54,634 nt of DNA from Pseudomonas sp. HMWF021 (GTDB lineage Bacteria > Pseudomonadota > Gammaproteobacteria > Pseudomonadales > Pseudomonadaceae), in assembly GCF_003061005.1 (NCBI RefSeq), contig NZ_QAIK01000067.1:20124-74757 (forward strand). Direction: 5' to 3'. Positions 26,027 through 36,219 of the stretch are shown here, piece by piece. A program made the position numbers and the translations under genes. A model generated the notes under the pieces. It searched no databases and was not told where the DNA came from. It saw nothing but the letters and a program-made list of their open reading frames with translations. Each line of letters opens with the position of its first letter. Within the stretch, counting starts at the first letter, position 1.

Positions 26027-26893
26027 ATGCAAGGCGCTCAGCTCAGACATCAGCCACCCGCACCCGGCCGCAAGCCGGTGCCGCGGGGTGCCAGCCGAAT
26101 GGTGGCCAAAGAGCCGATGTCTGCGCGCCTGCCGAAAGCCAATTTCGGCTTTCTCAAAAGCCTGTTCTGGCCGGTGCTGCTGGTGGCGCTCGGGTTCGGT
26201 ACTTACGAAGGCGCGCAGCGTTTGCTGCCGTACGCCGACCGGCCGATCACCAAGATCGCCGTGCAGGGCGACCTGAGCTACATCAGCCAGCAAGCGGTGC
26301 AGCAGCGAATCGCCCCGTACGTGGCGTCGAGCTTCTTCACCATCGACCTGGCCGGGATGCGCACCGAACTCGAACAGATGCCCTGGATTGCCCACGCCGA
26401 AGTACGTCGGGTATGGCCGGATCAGGTGGTGATCCGCCTCGAAGAGCAACTGCCCGTGGCCCGTTGGGGCGACGAGTCGCTGCTCAACAACCAGGGCCAG
26501 GCGTTTACGCCCAAGGAGTTGGCGAACTACGAACACCTGCCACAGCTGTTCGGCCCACAACGGGCCCAGCAGCAAGTGATGCAGCAGTATCAGGTGCTGA
26601 GCCAGATGCTCCGGCCGCTGGGCTTCTCGATCGCGCGCCTGGAACTGCGTGAACGTGGCAGCTGGTTCCTGACCACCGGTGCCGGCAGCTCCGGCCCCGG
26701 CATCGAGTTGCTGCTGGGACGCGGCAACCTGGTGGAAAAGATGCGCCGCTTCATTGCCATCTATGACAAGACGCTTAAAGACCAGATTACGAACATTGCG
26801 CGCATCGATCTGCGCTACGCCAACGGCCTCGCTGTTGGCTGGCGGGAACCAGTAGCGCCGACGACAGCCCAACCCGCTGTCGCAAAGAATTAA
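26027..26893 (+). CDS. ftsQ: Cell division protein FtsQ
   Basis: A 288-residue bitopic protein: a basic, Pro-rich cytoplasmic tail (about 1-42), one membrane helix ([18 protein letters not shown]), a POTRA domain ([20 protein letters not shown]) and a beta domain. It scaffolds FtsL and FtsB at the division site. The start was chosen at ATG 26027 (MQGAQLRHQ), preceded by GCGAGG, because in-frame codons further upstream lie inside ddlB. Confidence 0.95.
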   Translation: MQGAQLRHQPPAPGRKPVPRGASRMVAKEPMSARLPKANFGFLKSLFWPVLLVALGFGTYEGAQRLLPYADRPITKIAVQGDLSYISQQAVQQRIAPYVASSFFTIDLAGMRTELEQMPWIAHAEVRRVWPDQVVIRLEEQLPVARWGDESLLNNQGQAFTPKELANYEHLPQLFGPQRAQQQVMQQYQVLSQMLRPLGFSIARLELRERGSWFLTTGAGSSGPGIELLLGRGNLVEKMRRFIAIYDKTLKDQITNIARIDLRYANGLAVGWREPVAPTTAQPAVAKN

Positions 26894-26908
26894 GAAGAGG
26901 CAGGACCC

Positions 26909-28168
26909 ATGGCAAACGTGCAAAGCGGCAAAATGATCGTCGGTCTGGATATCGGCACCTCCAAGGTGGTGGCGCTGGTAGGCGAGGTCGCGGACGACGG
27001 CACGCTGGAAATCGTCGGTATCGGTACTCACCCGTCCCGCGGCCTGAAGAAGGGCGTGGTGGTGAACATCGAATCCACCGTGCAATCGATCCAGCGCGCG
27101 ATCGAAGAAGCCCAACTGATGGCGGGCTGCCGCATTCACTCGGCGTTCGTCGGCGTGGCCGGCAATCACATCCGCAGCCTGAACTCTCACGGCATCGTCG
27201 CGATTCGTGACCGCGAAGTGAGTTCGGCTGATCTGGAGCGCGTCCTCGACGCCGCCCAGGCCGTGGCGATCCCGGCTGACCAGCGCGTGCTGCACACCCT
27301 GCCGCAGGATTACGTGATCGATAACCAGGAAGGCGTCCGCGAGCCTCTGGGCATGTCCGGCGTCCGTCTGGAAGCCAAGGTTCACGTGGTCACCTGCGCC
27401 GTCAACGCCGCCCAGAACATTGAAAAATGCGTGCGTCGCTGCGGTCTGGAAATCGACGACATCATTCTCGAGCAACTGGCCTCGGCCTATTCGGTACTGA
27501 CCGACGACGAAAAAGAGCTGGGCGTGTGCCTGGTCGACATCGGCGGCGGCACCACCGACATCGCGATCTTCACCGAGGGCGCAATCCGCCACACCGCGGT
27601 GATCCCGATTGCCGGCGATCAGGTGACCAACGACATCGCCATGGCGTTGCGCACCCCGACCCAGTACGCCGAAGAGATCAAGATCCGCTACGCCTGCGCC
27701 CTGGCCAAACTGGCCGGTGCCGGTGAAACCATCAAGGTGCCGAGCGTTGGCGACCGTCCACCGCGCGAACTGTCGCGTCAGGCCCTGGCCGAAGTGGTCG
27801 AGCCGCGTTACGACGAACTGTTCACCCTGATCCAGGCCGAGCTGCGTCGCAGCGGCTACGAAGACCTGATCCCGGCGGGCATCGTCCTGACTGGCGGCAC
27901 GTCGAAGATGGAAGGCGCCACCGAACTGGCCGAAGAAATCTTCCACATGCCGGTGCGCCTGGGCGTGCCGCATGGCGTCAAGGGCCTGGACGACGTGGTG
28001 CGCAACCCGATTTATTCCACTGGCGTTGGCTTGTTGATGTACGGCCTGCAGAAGCAGTCCGACGGGATCTCGTTCTCGGGCATCGGCAGCCGCGACAGCT
28101 ACAGCAACGATGAACCACAGGCGCCGTTGCTGGACCGATTGAAGAAGTGGGTTCAAGGCAACTTCTGA
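26909..28168 (+). CDS. ftsA: Cell division actin homologue FtsA
   Basis: A 419-residue actin-fold ATPase that anchors FtsZ to the membrane. It has the phosphate loops VGLDIGTSKV and LVDIGGGTTDIAIF, and the SHS2 (1C) domain in the first third. The C-terminus ends in the amphipathic membrane-targeting helix LLDRLKKWVQGNF. AAGAGG lies upstream of the ATG. A 68-nt gap before ftsZ leaves room for an ftsZ promoter or leader. Confidence 0.98.
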   Translation: MANVQSGKMIVGLDIGTSKVVALVGEVADDGTLEIVGIGTHPSRGLKKGVVVNIESTVQSIQRAIEEAQLMAGCRIHSAFVGVAGNHIRSLNSHGIVAIRDREVSSADLERVLDAAQAVAIPADQRVLHTLPQDYVIDNQEGVREPLGMSGVRLEAKVHVVTCAVNAAQNIEKCVRRCGLEIDDIILEQLASAYSVLTDDEKELGVCLVDIGGGTTDIAIFTEGAIRHTAVIPIAGDQVTNDIAMALRTPTQYAEEIKIRYACALAKLAGAGETIKVPSVGDRPPRELSRQALAEVVEPRYDELFTLIQAELRRSGYEDLIPAGIVLTGGTSKMEGATELAEEIFHMPVRLGVPHGVKGLDDVVRNPIYSTGVGLLMYGLQKQSDGISFSGIGSRDSYSNDEPQAPLLDRLKKWVQGNF

Positions 28169-28236
28169 CGCTTTACCGCAACACCGCAACAAAAATGCAG
28201 TAGGCGAAAAAACTAGAGAATGTAAGGAGAGGGAAA

Positions 28237-29433
28237 ATGTTCGAACTCGTAGACAACATCCCCGCAAGCCCGGTAATCAAAGTTATCGGTGTTGGCGGTG
28301 GCGGCGGCAACGCTGTCAACCACATGGTCAAGAGCAACATTGAAGGCGTTGAATTCATCTGCGCCAACACCGATGCTCAAGCGCTGAAAAACATCGGCGC
28401 GCGCACCATCCTGCAACTGGGCACCGGTGTGACCAAAGGCCTGGGCGCCGGCGCCAACCCGGAAGTCGGCCGTCAGGCTGCGCTGGAAGATCGCGAGCGC
28501 ATCGCTGAAGTGCTGGCCGGCACCAACATGGTGTTCATCACCACCGGCATGGGCGGTGGTACCGGTACCGGTGCTGCGCCGATCATCGCCGAAGTGGCCA
28601 AGGAAATGGGCATCCTGACCGTTGCGGTCGTGACCCGTCCGTTCCCGTTCGAAGGCCGCAAGCGTATGCAGATCGCCGACGAAGGCATCCGCATGCTCTC
28701 CGAAAGCGTCGACTCGTTGATCACCATCCCTAACGAGAAGCTGCTGACCATCCTCGGTAAAGACGCAAGCCTCTTGTCGGCTTTCGCCAAGGCTGACGAT
28801 GTACTGGCCGGTGCCGTGCGCGGTATCTCCGACATCATCAAGCGTCCGGGCATGATCAACGTCGACTTCGCCGACGTGCGTACCGTGATGAGCGAAATGG
28901 GCATGGCGATGATGGGCACTGGCTGCGCCAGCGGTCCGAACCGTGCACGTGAAGCGACCGAAGCGGCCATCCGCAACCCGCTGCTGGAAGACGTGAACCT
29001 GCAAGGCGCACGCGGCATCCTGGTGAACATCACCGCCGGTCCTGACCTGTCCCTGGGTGAGTACTCCGACGTGGGTAGCATCATCGAAGCCTTCGCTTCC
29101 GAGCACGCAATGGTCAAGGTCGGTACGGTAATCGATCCGGACATGCGCGACGAACTGCACGTCACCGTGGTTGCCACCGGTCTGGGCGCGAAAATCGAGA
29201 AGCCTGTGAAGGTCATCGACAACACCGTTCACACCTCCATGGCCTCTGCTCAGGTGCAACAACCGGCTCCTGCGCGTCAGGAAGCTCCGGCGGTGAACTA
29301 CCGTGACCTGGACCGTCCGACCGTCATGCGCAACCAGGCTCAGGCCGGTGCTGCGACTGCCGCGAAGATGAACCCGCAGGACGATCTGGACTACCTGGAC
29401 ATCCCGGCATTCCTGCGTCGTCAGGCCGATTGA
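28237..29433 (+). CDS. ftsZ: Cell division tubulin homologue FtsZ
   Basis: A 398-residue GTPase that polymerises into the Z ring. The tubulin signature GMGGGTGTG follows the N-terminal VIGVGGGGGNAVNHM. A Gln/Pro/Ala-rich linker of about 60 residues leads to the conserved C-terminal peptide LDYLDIPAFLRRQAD, which binds FtsA and ZipA. TAAGGAGAGGG before the ATG is a very strong ribosome-binding site, as expected for an abundant protein. Only 112 nt separate it from lpxC. Confidence 0.99.
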   Translation: MFELVDNIPASPVIKVIGVGGGGGNAVNHMVKSNIEGVEFICANTDAQALKNIGARTILQLGTGVTKGLGAGANPEVGRQAALEDRERIAEVLAGTNMVFITTGMGGGTGTGAAPIIAEVAKEMGILTVAVVTRPFPFEGRKRMQIADEGIRMLSESVDSLITIPNEKLLTILGKDASLLSAFAKADDVLAGAVRGISDIIKRPGMINVDFADVRTVMSEMGMAMMGTGCASGPNRAREATEAAIRNPLLEDVNLQGARGILVNITAGPDLSLGEYSDVGSIIEAFASEHAMVKVGTVIDPDMRDELHVTVVATGLGAKIEKPVKVIDNTVHTSMASAQVQQPAPARQEAPAVNYRDLDRPTVMRNQAQAGAATAAKMNPQDDLDYLDIPAFLRRQAD

Positions 29434-29509
29434 TGGAATGTATCAGGGCTATGACGGTGATTGGTGTTCAGCAAAGGCTCGGTCTGCTATTATCGCCAGC
29501 CTTTGTTGA

Positions 29510-30457
<948 letters not shown>

Positions 30458-30481
30458 GTAAAAAACCTCTCTAGTTTTTTG

Positions 30482-30508
30482 AAGGCCATCCCCGGATGGC
30501 CTTTTTTT
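30482..30508 (+). terminator. Intrinsic terminator after lpxC
   Basis: AAGGCCATCC pairs with GGATGGCCTT around a two-base CC centre (four bases effectively unpaired) and is followed by a T tract (30500-30508). It marks the end of the mraZ-lpxC cluster. Confidence 0.9.
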
Positions 30509-30519
30509 ATGCCCTTGTT

Positions 30520-30605
30520 AAAAGCAAAAGATCACAGCCTTCGGCAGTTCCTACAGGGAAAGGTATTCCAACTGTAGGAGTTGCCGAAGGCTGCGATCTT
30601 TTGCT
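30520..30605. repeat. REP doublet after lpxC
   Basis: Inverted copies of the GTAGGAGNTGCCGAAGGC repeat with flanking AAAAGCAAAAGATC and GATCTTTTGCTCTT, so the outer ends also pair. Both arms carry TTGCC or GGCAG variants relative to other copies. It lies between the convergent lpxC and diguanylate cyclase genes. Confidence 0.88.
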
Positions 30606-30606
30606 C

Positions 30607-32112
30607 TTACGAACTGACTACGCGATTGCGCCCGCTCTCCTTGGCCTGATACAACGCCTTGTCTGCGGCAAACAACAATTGCTCAAGCGACATCTCGACT
30701 GCAGTCGTCCAAGTGCTGATGCCGATACTGACGGTCATCGCCATGTCCGCGCCCTCGACCCTCGGCATCTGCTCGACCGCCTGGCGGATATGCTCGGCAA
30801 TCTGCGCGGCACCGTTGCTGTCGGTTTCGGCGAGGATCACCGAAAACTCTTCGCCGCCGTAACGGGCGACCAGATCCGCCGGGCGCCGCACATTCGCCGT
30901 GATCACCCTGGCCAGTTCGCGCAGCGCCTGATCACCGGCCTGATGCCCGTGACGGTCGTTGAACGCCTTGAAGTGATCGGCGTCGATCATCATCACCGAC
31001 AGCGGTTTGCCTGAACGCTGGGCGCGGAACCATTCGTGGCGCAGCGATTGATCGAGCATTCGCCGGTTGGCCACGCCGGTCAGCGCATCGGTGGCGGCCA
31101 GTTGCGCCAGTTCCCGTTCGGCACGCTGGCGCAAACGCAGTTCGCGGGCGAGCAGCCAGGTCAGCCACAGCAACCCGGCACAGAGCACGCCGGTGGCGCC
31201 GCTGATCAACAGCGCGGTGCGCCGCCAGGTGCCGAACACTTCCTCGCTGGAGAGCGCGACCATTACCGTCAACGGCAAATTACCGACCCGCGAATAGGTA
31301 TAGAGGCGCTGCTGATGGTCCATGCTGGAAACGCTGGTGAAACTGCCTTTGCCATCCTTATCGCCGAGAATCCGCACCACGTTGGGCCGGTTGCCGAAGT
31401 TTTTGCCGATGGAGTCGCTTTGCAGATACGGCTTCTGCGCGAGCAGGATGCCGTCGCTGTTGATGATGTTCAGCGTGCTGTCCTTGCCGATGTCGAGGCT
31501 GTTGAACAGTTGGTCGAAGTAGTCGAGCTTCATTGACGCCACCGCTACGCCGGCGAATTCCCCGGTGTCCGAGGAGATCCGCCGACTGAAACTGATGCGC
31601 CACTGGTTGGCTTCGTCGCAATCGCAGCGGGTCTTGAACGGGCGGCTGATGAACATGCCGATGTCACGGTTGAAGGCGTGGGCGAGAAAGTAATCGCGAT
31701 CGGCGAAATTGGCCGGCTTGGGTTCGACCCGCGATGAATCGGCGACCACCTCGCCATGCTTGTCCAGCAGCAGGATGTCGCCCTTGAAGCGCGCCGTGGT
31801 CGAGCGGTCGAACAGCGCCAGGTGGCGGATCTGCGGCGTGACGTCGCGCAAGTCATCGCGCTGCGCGGCGGCGATCAGGCCTTGCAGGGTCAGGTCGTAC
31901 AGTTCGACCGTGCGCAGGACGTCGGCGTCGATCAGTTGCGCAATGGTGGTGGCACTGCGGGTGGCCGATTCCTGAGCATTGGCGTGCTCACGGATCAGCA
32001 GAAAAGTGACGATGCACAGAATCGCGATCACGGTCAGCGAACTGCCGCAGATCAGCAGCAATTCGGGGCGTCCGGTCTTGCCCGCAACAGGTGGGGTACG
32101 GCTCGCGATCAT
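30607..32112 (-). CDS. Membrane diguanylate cyclase with periplasmic Cache sensor domain
   Basis: A 501-residue protein: membrane helix 1 (about 20-43), a periplasmic PDC/dCache region (LLLDKHGEVVADSSR, ANFADRDYFLAHA, SSMDHQQRLYTYSRV), helix 2 (about 295-318) and a GGDEF domain. The active-site motif is GGEEF (residues 419-423), preceded at the usual five-residue distance by an RPAD product-inhibition site, so it should make cyclic di-GMP and be feedback-inhibited. The ligand is unknown. An in-frame extension to 32202 runs through a REP arm and would start with repeat-encoded peptide, so I start at ATG 32112; its ribosome-binding site is weak. Confidence 0.92.
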   Translation of the reverse strand: MIASRTPPVAGKTGRPELLLICGSSLTVIAILCIVTFLLIREHANAQESATRSATTIAQLIDADVLRTVELYDLTLQGLIAAAQRDDLRDVTPQIRHLALFDRSTTARFKGDILLLDKHGEVVADSSRVEPKPANFADRDYFLAHAFNRDIGMFISRPFKTRCDCDEANQWRISFSRRISSDTGEFAGVAVASMKLDYFDQLFNSLDIGKDSTLNIINSDGILLAQKPYLQSDSIGKNFGNRPNVVRILGDKDGKGSFTSVSSMDHQQRLYTYSRVGNLPLTVMVALSSEEVFGTWRRTALLISGATGVLCAGLLWLTWLLARELRLRQRAERELAQLAATDALTGVANRRMLDQSLRHEWFRAQRSGKPLSVMMIDADHFKAFNDRHGHQAGDQALRELARVITANVRRPADLVARYGGEEFSVILAETDSNGAAQIAEHIRQAVEQMPRVEGADMAMTVSIGISTWTTAVEMSLEQLLFAADKALYQAKESGRNRVVSS

Positions 32113-32146
32113 GATGGGGGCTTTTGGTTGGGAGGATCTTATAAGC

Positions 32147-32230
32147 GTAGGAGCTGCCGAAGGCTGCGATCTTTTGATCTTGTTTTTAAAAATCAGGATC
32201 AAAAGATCGCAGCCTTCGGCAGCTCCTACA
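32147..32230. repeat. REP doublet between the diguanylate cyclase and the porin gene
   Basis: Two inverted canonical copies (GTAGGAGCTGCCGAAGGC) separated by an AT-rich spacer that itself pairs (GATCTTG with CAGGATC, roughly). It lies upstream of the cyclase start and downstream of the porin stop, so it may terminate the porin transcript. Confidence 0.88.
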
Positions 32231-32253
32231 AGTTCAGTGTTAACTGATTGATC

Positions 32254-33570
32254 TTAGAAGACGTTGATCGGGTAGTCGACAATCACACGGTATTCATCTG
32301 TGTCAGTGTCGATTGCGCCGTAACCGTTGCCGCCACGGTTGGTCGCCCATTGCAGGCGTACCGCGAGATCTTTCGCCTGGCCGCTTTGCACCACGTATTT
32401 CAGGTCGAGGTCACGCTCCCAGTGTTTGGCGTTGCGGCCGTCAGCGCTGTACCACGAAGCGTAGCCCTTGCTGTCCGGGTCGACTTTGGTCAGGTCCACC
32501 GTGCCACGCGAATAGGAAACCGCCGAAGTCAGGCCCGGCATGCCGATGCCGGCGAAATCATAAGCGTACTTGAGCTTCCACGAGCGCTCGTTCGGGCCGT
32601 TGAAGTCCGAGTACTGCTGCGAGTTGTCGAGGTAAACGCTGTCGCCCTGGCTGATGTAGTCGAACGGCGTGTTGCCGTTCACGCGTTGGTATGCGGCAGT
32701 GACGCTGTGGCTGCCGATGCCGACGGTGAAATGCAGGCTGTAGGTGTTGTTGTCGATGTTGCCCAGCAGCGCGTCGCCGGTGTCTTGCGTGTGATAGAAG
32801 TGCAGACCCGGGTTGAGGCTGACCAGATCGTTCAACTGCCAGGTGTAGTCGAGGTCGTAGTAGTACTGGTTCCAGATGTCCTTAAGCTCAGCGGCGTACA
32901 GATTGCTGGTCAGGCCTTCGACGCCGCTCCAGGAGATGCCTGCCCAGTTCAGGTGGCGGCTTTCGTCGCCGTCAGCCAGTTTGCCGTAAGAGGTGCCGAT
33001 GCGCTGGTGCCCGCTCTGGTTGTACGGCTTGTTGAAACTGGCCTGGCCGCCTTCGAACATCCAGCCGTCGAAACTGTGGTTGGTCAGGCTCACGCCACGG
33101 AAGGTCTGCGGCAGCATGCGCGACTCACCGCCAGCAATCACCGGGTTGGTGAGGAACAGGTCACCGGCCTTCAGTTCGGTATCGAAGGCGCGCATTTTCA
33201 GCGTTCCGCCCGCGGTCGAGAACGAGCCCGGCGCTTTGCCGTTGCCATCGCTGACCGGCAGGATGCTTGAGCCATCGGTGCCGCCACCGCCGTCGAGCTT
33301 CAGCCCGAGCATGGCGTGGGCGTCGATGCCGAAACCGACCGTGCCTTCGGTGTAACCCGACTGAAAGATCCCGAGAAACCCCTGGCCCCACTCGATGTTG
33401 TCGTCCGTCTGCTGCAGGCGGTTACGATTCATGTAGTAGTTGCGGGCGTTGAGGTTGAGGCTCGAGCCTTCGACGAAACCTTGCTTGGCGGCTTCGTCGG
33501 CATGGGCGGCGGGGGCAATCGTTGCGGCAATTGCAATGAACAACGGAGAGAAGCGGACTGGGTAACGCAC
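32254..33570 (-). CDS. OprD-family outer-membrane porin
   Basis: A 438-residue beta-barrel porin. It has an N-terminal signal peptide (cut after APAAHA), then the family-typical [20 protein letters not shown] and [21 protein letters not shown], and ends in VDYPINVF with the terminal Phe needed for barrel assembly. OprD/Occ porins import specific small carboxylates, amino acids or peptides in pseudomonads; the substrate cannot be inferred. The start is GTG 33570, with AAGGAG 11 nt upstream; a longer in-frame version from 33606 reads through that site. No adjacent catabolic gene hints at the substrate. Confidence 0.9.
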   Translation of the reverse strand: MRYPVRFSPLFIAIAATIAPAAHADEAAKQGFVEGSSLNLNARNYYMNRNRLQQTDDNIEWGQGFLGIFQSGYTEGTVGFGIDAHAMLGLKLDGGGGTDGSSILPVSDGNGKAPGSFSTAGGTLKMRAFDTELKAGDLFLTNPVIAGGESRMLPQTFRGVSLTNHSFDGWMFEGGQASFNKPYNQSGHQRIGTSYGKLADGDESRHLNWAGISWSGVEGLTSNLYAAELKDIWNQYYYDLDYTWQLNDLVSLNPGLHFYHTQDTGDALLGNIDNNTYSLHFTVGIGSHSVTAAYQRVNGNTPFDYISQGDSVYLDNSQQYSDFNGPNERSWKLKYAYDFAGIGMPGLTSAVSYSRGTVDLTKVDPDSKGYASWYSADGRNAKHWERDLDLKYVVQSGQAKDLAVRLQWATNRGGNGYGAIDTDTDEYRVIVDYPINVF

Positions 33571-33625
33571 TTGCGATGGAGCTCCTTGGGTCAGCTGACA
33601 CTTCAATGTCTTGAGGTGCGGGATG

Positions 33626-33637
33626 TTTCTTGTTGTT
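33626..33637 (-). promoter_or_regulatory. Possible Crc/Hfq (CA-motif) site in porin leader
   Basis: On the minus strand the leader reads AACAACAAGAAA, containing a perfect AANAANAA match, the motif bound by Hfq-Crc during catabolite repression in Pseudomonas. It lies about 56-67 nt before the GTG start, further away than classical sites that cover the ribosome-binding site. Confidence 0.4.
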
Positions 33638-33670
33638 ACAGACGAACCAAACGGCTTTCAGACCACAACG

Positions 33671-33697
33671 AAAAAAGGCCGCTGAAAATCAGCGGCC
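33671..33697 (-). terminator. Intrinsic terminator of the small secreted-protein gene
   Basis: Read on the minus strand: AGGCCGCTGA, a short T-rich loop, TCAGCGGCCT, then TTTTT. It lies 70 nt downstream of the 73-residue gene and upstream of the porin gene, so the two are separate transcripts. Confidence 0.85.
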
Positions 33698-33766
33698 TGC
33701 AAGGACGACGGTTGAACGGGAAGAGCCAAACAACCGCGTCGAGGGAAACGTTTCGCGGTGCGCGAC

Positions 33767-33988
33767 TCAGCTGTCTTTCTCGGACGCTTGAGCCTGGGAA
33801 GTGGCGGCCTGTGGGGCTTGCGAAGCGTCCTGCGACTTGACCATCACTTCTGCCTGAGACTGCTGGAATGCCTGGGCGCGAGCGGCATTCTGCGCTACGA
33901 ACGCCTGCGATTCTTCAGCCATCGCCATCGGCGACAGGATCAATGAGGACAAAACGAAAGCGCTGGCAATACCCATACTGTTGGACAT
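33767..33988 (-). CDS. Small secreted Ala/Gln-rich protein, function unknown
   Basis: 73 residues from ATG 33988 (MSNSMGIASAFVLSS), preceded by AGAAGG; an upstream TTG at 34012 is a weaker choice. A clear signal peptide ends at AMA-EE (about residue 24). The mature part, about 49 residues, is rich in Ala, Gln and Ser, contains no Cys, is likely helical or disordered, and ends in QAQASEKDS. I recognise no domain. It has its own terminator and sits alone between the porin gene and the sensor kinase operon. Codon usage resembles the neighbours, so I take it as a real periplasmic protein. Confidence 0.75.
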   Translation of the reverse strand: MSNSMGIASAFVLSSLILSPMAMAEESQAFVAQNAARAQAFQQSQAEVMVKSQDASQAPQAATSQAQASEKDS

Positions 33989-34088
33989 CTTGAAAACCTT
34001 CTTGCTTGGCAAGTGCTGTTTGGTGCGGGCAAAGATAAGGTTGCCGGGCGCCGGGAAACAGCGTGATTTTCATAAATGACTGTTACAG

Positions 34089-34179
34089 CAAAAGCAAAGA
34101 TCGCAGCCTTCGGCAGCTCCTACAGGGGAAAAGTGAACACCTGTAGGAGCTGCCGAAGGCTGCGATTTTTTGATCTGCT
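34089..34179. repeat. REP doublet at the end of the RND-kinase operon
   Basis: Inverted copies of GTAGGAGCTGCCGAAGGC with flanking AAAAGCAAAGATC and GATTTTTTGATCTGCTT. It abuts the kinase stop codon (34180), so it probably forms the 3' end of that minus-strand operon. Confidence 0.87.
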
Positions 34180-35544
34180 TCAAACCGGCAAATAAATCCC
34201 GAAGGTATTCATCCCCCGATCACTGCGCACAAACACATCGCCACCATGCATCAGTGCAATCGCCTTGACGATCGCCAGCCCCAATCCATGGTTATTGCCG
34301 CTGTTGCTGCGCGAGGCATCGACTCGATAGAAGCGTTCGAACAAGCGTGGCAAATGCTCGCTGGCAATCGGCGATCCCGGGTTGGCCACGCCGATGCTGA
34401 CCTGATGCTCTTCAACTTCGATGCGCACCTCGATCACCTTGCCCGGCTCGGTGTGCTGAACGGCGTTGCTCAGCAGATTGATCAATGCCCGGCGCAGATG
34501 CGCGATCTCGATCCGCACCTGCGCATCGCCACTGACGTGCACCTGCACTTGCGCATCTTCGAGGATGAAATCCAGGTACTCCAGCGTGGTCGCGACCTCA
34601 TCGGCCAATGAGGTTTCAGTGAGTTTGGTCGCCTTGCTGCCCTGGTCGGCGCTGGCCAGAAACAACATGTCGTTGATGATCGAACGCAGGCGTTCCAGTT
34701 CTTCAAGATTGGATTGCAGCACTTCGAAATAATGTTCGGCGGAGCGCCCGCGCGTCAGTGCGACCTGGGTCTGGCCGATCAGGTTGGTCAATGGCGAGCG
34801 CAGTTCGTGGGCGACGTCGGCGTTGAACGATTCCAGCCGCGAATACGCCTGTTCGACCCGCTCCAGTGTCGAGTTGAACGACTCGACAAACTGTTCAAGC
34901 TCCGGCGGCAACGGTGACAAACGCAAGCGCCCGGCCCGCAGTGGCGGCGCCAGACGCTGGGCTTCGTGGGACAGTCTGATCAGCGGCTTGAGGCCGATTC
35001 GCGCCACCCAATAACCCAGCGCCGACGCCAGCAGCACGCCGACAATCGCCAGGCCGATCAGGGCGATCAGCAGGTTGTGCTGGGTTTCGTGAAAGGTCTC
35101 GGTGTCGATGCCGATCATGAAGCGCAGCGGCGGGCGTTGATCCTTGGCCGGCAGTTCGGTGAGCAGTACTTTCAGCGGATAAGGATGCTCGGGCAATTGC
35201 AGGTCATGCATGCCCGTCGGGCCTTTGGCGAAGGCGCGGATTCGCGCGTCAGGCTCGCCATACTCGTAACCGGGATCACCGCTGACCACCCAGAAACGGA
35301 TGCGCTTGTCTTCCTCGCCGAGCAGCTTGAGCTTGGCGTTGATCTTCACCCAATGCTCGGGCGTGCCATACCGGTTGAGCGCCGATTCCAGCACGCTGTA
35401 ACGCGCGTCCAGCTCGGCTTCCGGCAGCAGCCCCAGGCCCTTGTCGACCTGCTGATACAACGCGCCGCCGATCAACAGAAACACCAGTAGCGCCACCAGC
35501 GTGAACATCCCGCTCAGGCGCAGGGCAATCGAGTTACTGGACAC
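34180..35544 (-). CDS. Sensor histidine kinase, heavy-metal-sensor (CusS/CopS) type
   Basis: A 454-residue kinase: membrane helix 1 (about 12-34), a periplasmic domain of about 130 residues, helix 2 (about 165-185), HAMP, a HisKA domain with DVAHELRSPLTN (His246), and an ATPase domain with SNSGNNHGLGLAIVK. The start is GTG 35544, overlapping the response-regulator stop by 11 nt; reading further upstream only follows the regulator gene out of frame. Family members often sense copper or other metals, but no His/Met-rich metal motif stands out, so the signal is open. Confidence 0.92.
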   Translation of the reverse strand: MSSNSIALRLSGMFTLVALLVFLLIGGALYQQVDKGLGLLPEAELDARYSVLESALNRYGTPEHWVKINAKLKLLGEEDKRIRFWVVSGDPGYEYGEPDARIRAFAKGPTGMHDLQLPEHPYPLKVLLTELPAKDQRPPLRFMIGIDTETFHETQHNLLIALIGLAIVGVLLASALGYWVARIGLKPLIRLSHEAQRLAPPLRAGRLRLSPLPPELEQFVESFNSTLERVEQAYSRLESFNADVAHELRSPLTNLIGQTQVALTRGRSAEHYFEVLQSNLEELERLRSIINDMLFLASADQGSKATKLTETSLADEVATTLEYLDFILEDAQVQVHVSGDAQVRIEIAHLRRALINLLSNAVQHTEPGKVIEVRIEVEEHQVSIGVANPGSPIASEHLPRLFERFYRVDASRSNSGNNHGLGLAIVKAIALMHGGDVFVRSDRGMNTFGIYLPV

Positions 35545-36211
35545 CGCGGCTCTCCAGCACATAACCCATGCCCCGGATGGTGTGCAGCAGTTTCTCGTCG
35601 AACGGTCCGTCGAGCTTGGCCCGCAGACGTTTGATCGCGACTTCGACGACGTTGGCGTCGCTGTCGAAATTGATGTCCCAGACCATCTCGGCAATCGCGG
35701 TTTTCGAAAGGATTTCACCTTGTCGCCGCGCCAGTACGCTGAGCAGCGAGAACTCTTTCGCCGTCAGATCCAGCCGCGTGCCGGCGCGGGTGGCCTTGCG
35801 GCTGATCAGGTCGATCCACAGGTCGGCGATGCTCACCTGCACCGGTTCATGGCCGCCGCTGCGCCGGGTCAGCGCTTGCAGGCGGGCCACCAGTTCGAGG
35901 AAGGAAAACGGCTTGCCGAGGTAATCGTCGGCGCCGTCGCGCAGGCCCTTGATCCGGTCTTCGACGCGCTCGCGGGCGGTGAGCATGATCACCGGGGTTT
36001 GCTTGCGCGCACGCAATGCGCGCAATACGCCGAAGCCGTCCAGGCCCGGCAGCATGACGTCGAGGACGATCACCGCGTAGTCGCTTTCCAGCGCCAGATG
36101 CAGGCCCTCGACGCCGTCGCGGGCCAGATCCACGGTGTAACCCTGTTCCGTCAGACCGCGGTGCAGATAGTCCGCGGTTTTTTCCTCGTCTTCGATAATC
36201 AGAACGCGCAT
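35534..36211 (-). CDS. OmpR-family response regulator
   Basis: A 225-residue regulator: a receiver domain with acidic pocket EDEE at 8-11, phospho-acceptor Asp51 (IVLDVMLPG) and Lys in GKPF, and a C-terminal winged helix (LDLTAKEFSLLSVLARR, VEVAIKRLRAKLD). It resembles CopR/IrlR-type regulators. It lies 8 nt after the RND pump gene and overlaps the kinase gene, so pump and sensor are co-transcribed. Autoregulation of the whole operon from a promoter above 40475 is likely. Confidence 0.94.
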   Translation of the reverse strand: MRVLIIEDEEKTADYLHRGLTEQGYTVDLARDGVEGLHLALESDYAVIVLDVMLPGLDGFGVLRALRARKQTPVIMLTARERVEDRIKGLRDGADDYLGKPFSFLELVARLQALTRRSGGHEPVQVSIADLWIDLISRKATRAGTRLDLTAKEFSLLSVLARRQGEILSKTAIAEMVWDINFDSDANVVEVAIKRLRAKLDGPFDEKLLHTIRGMGYVLESRGVQ

Positions 36212-36219
36212 GACCCGCC

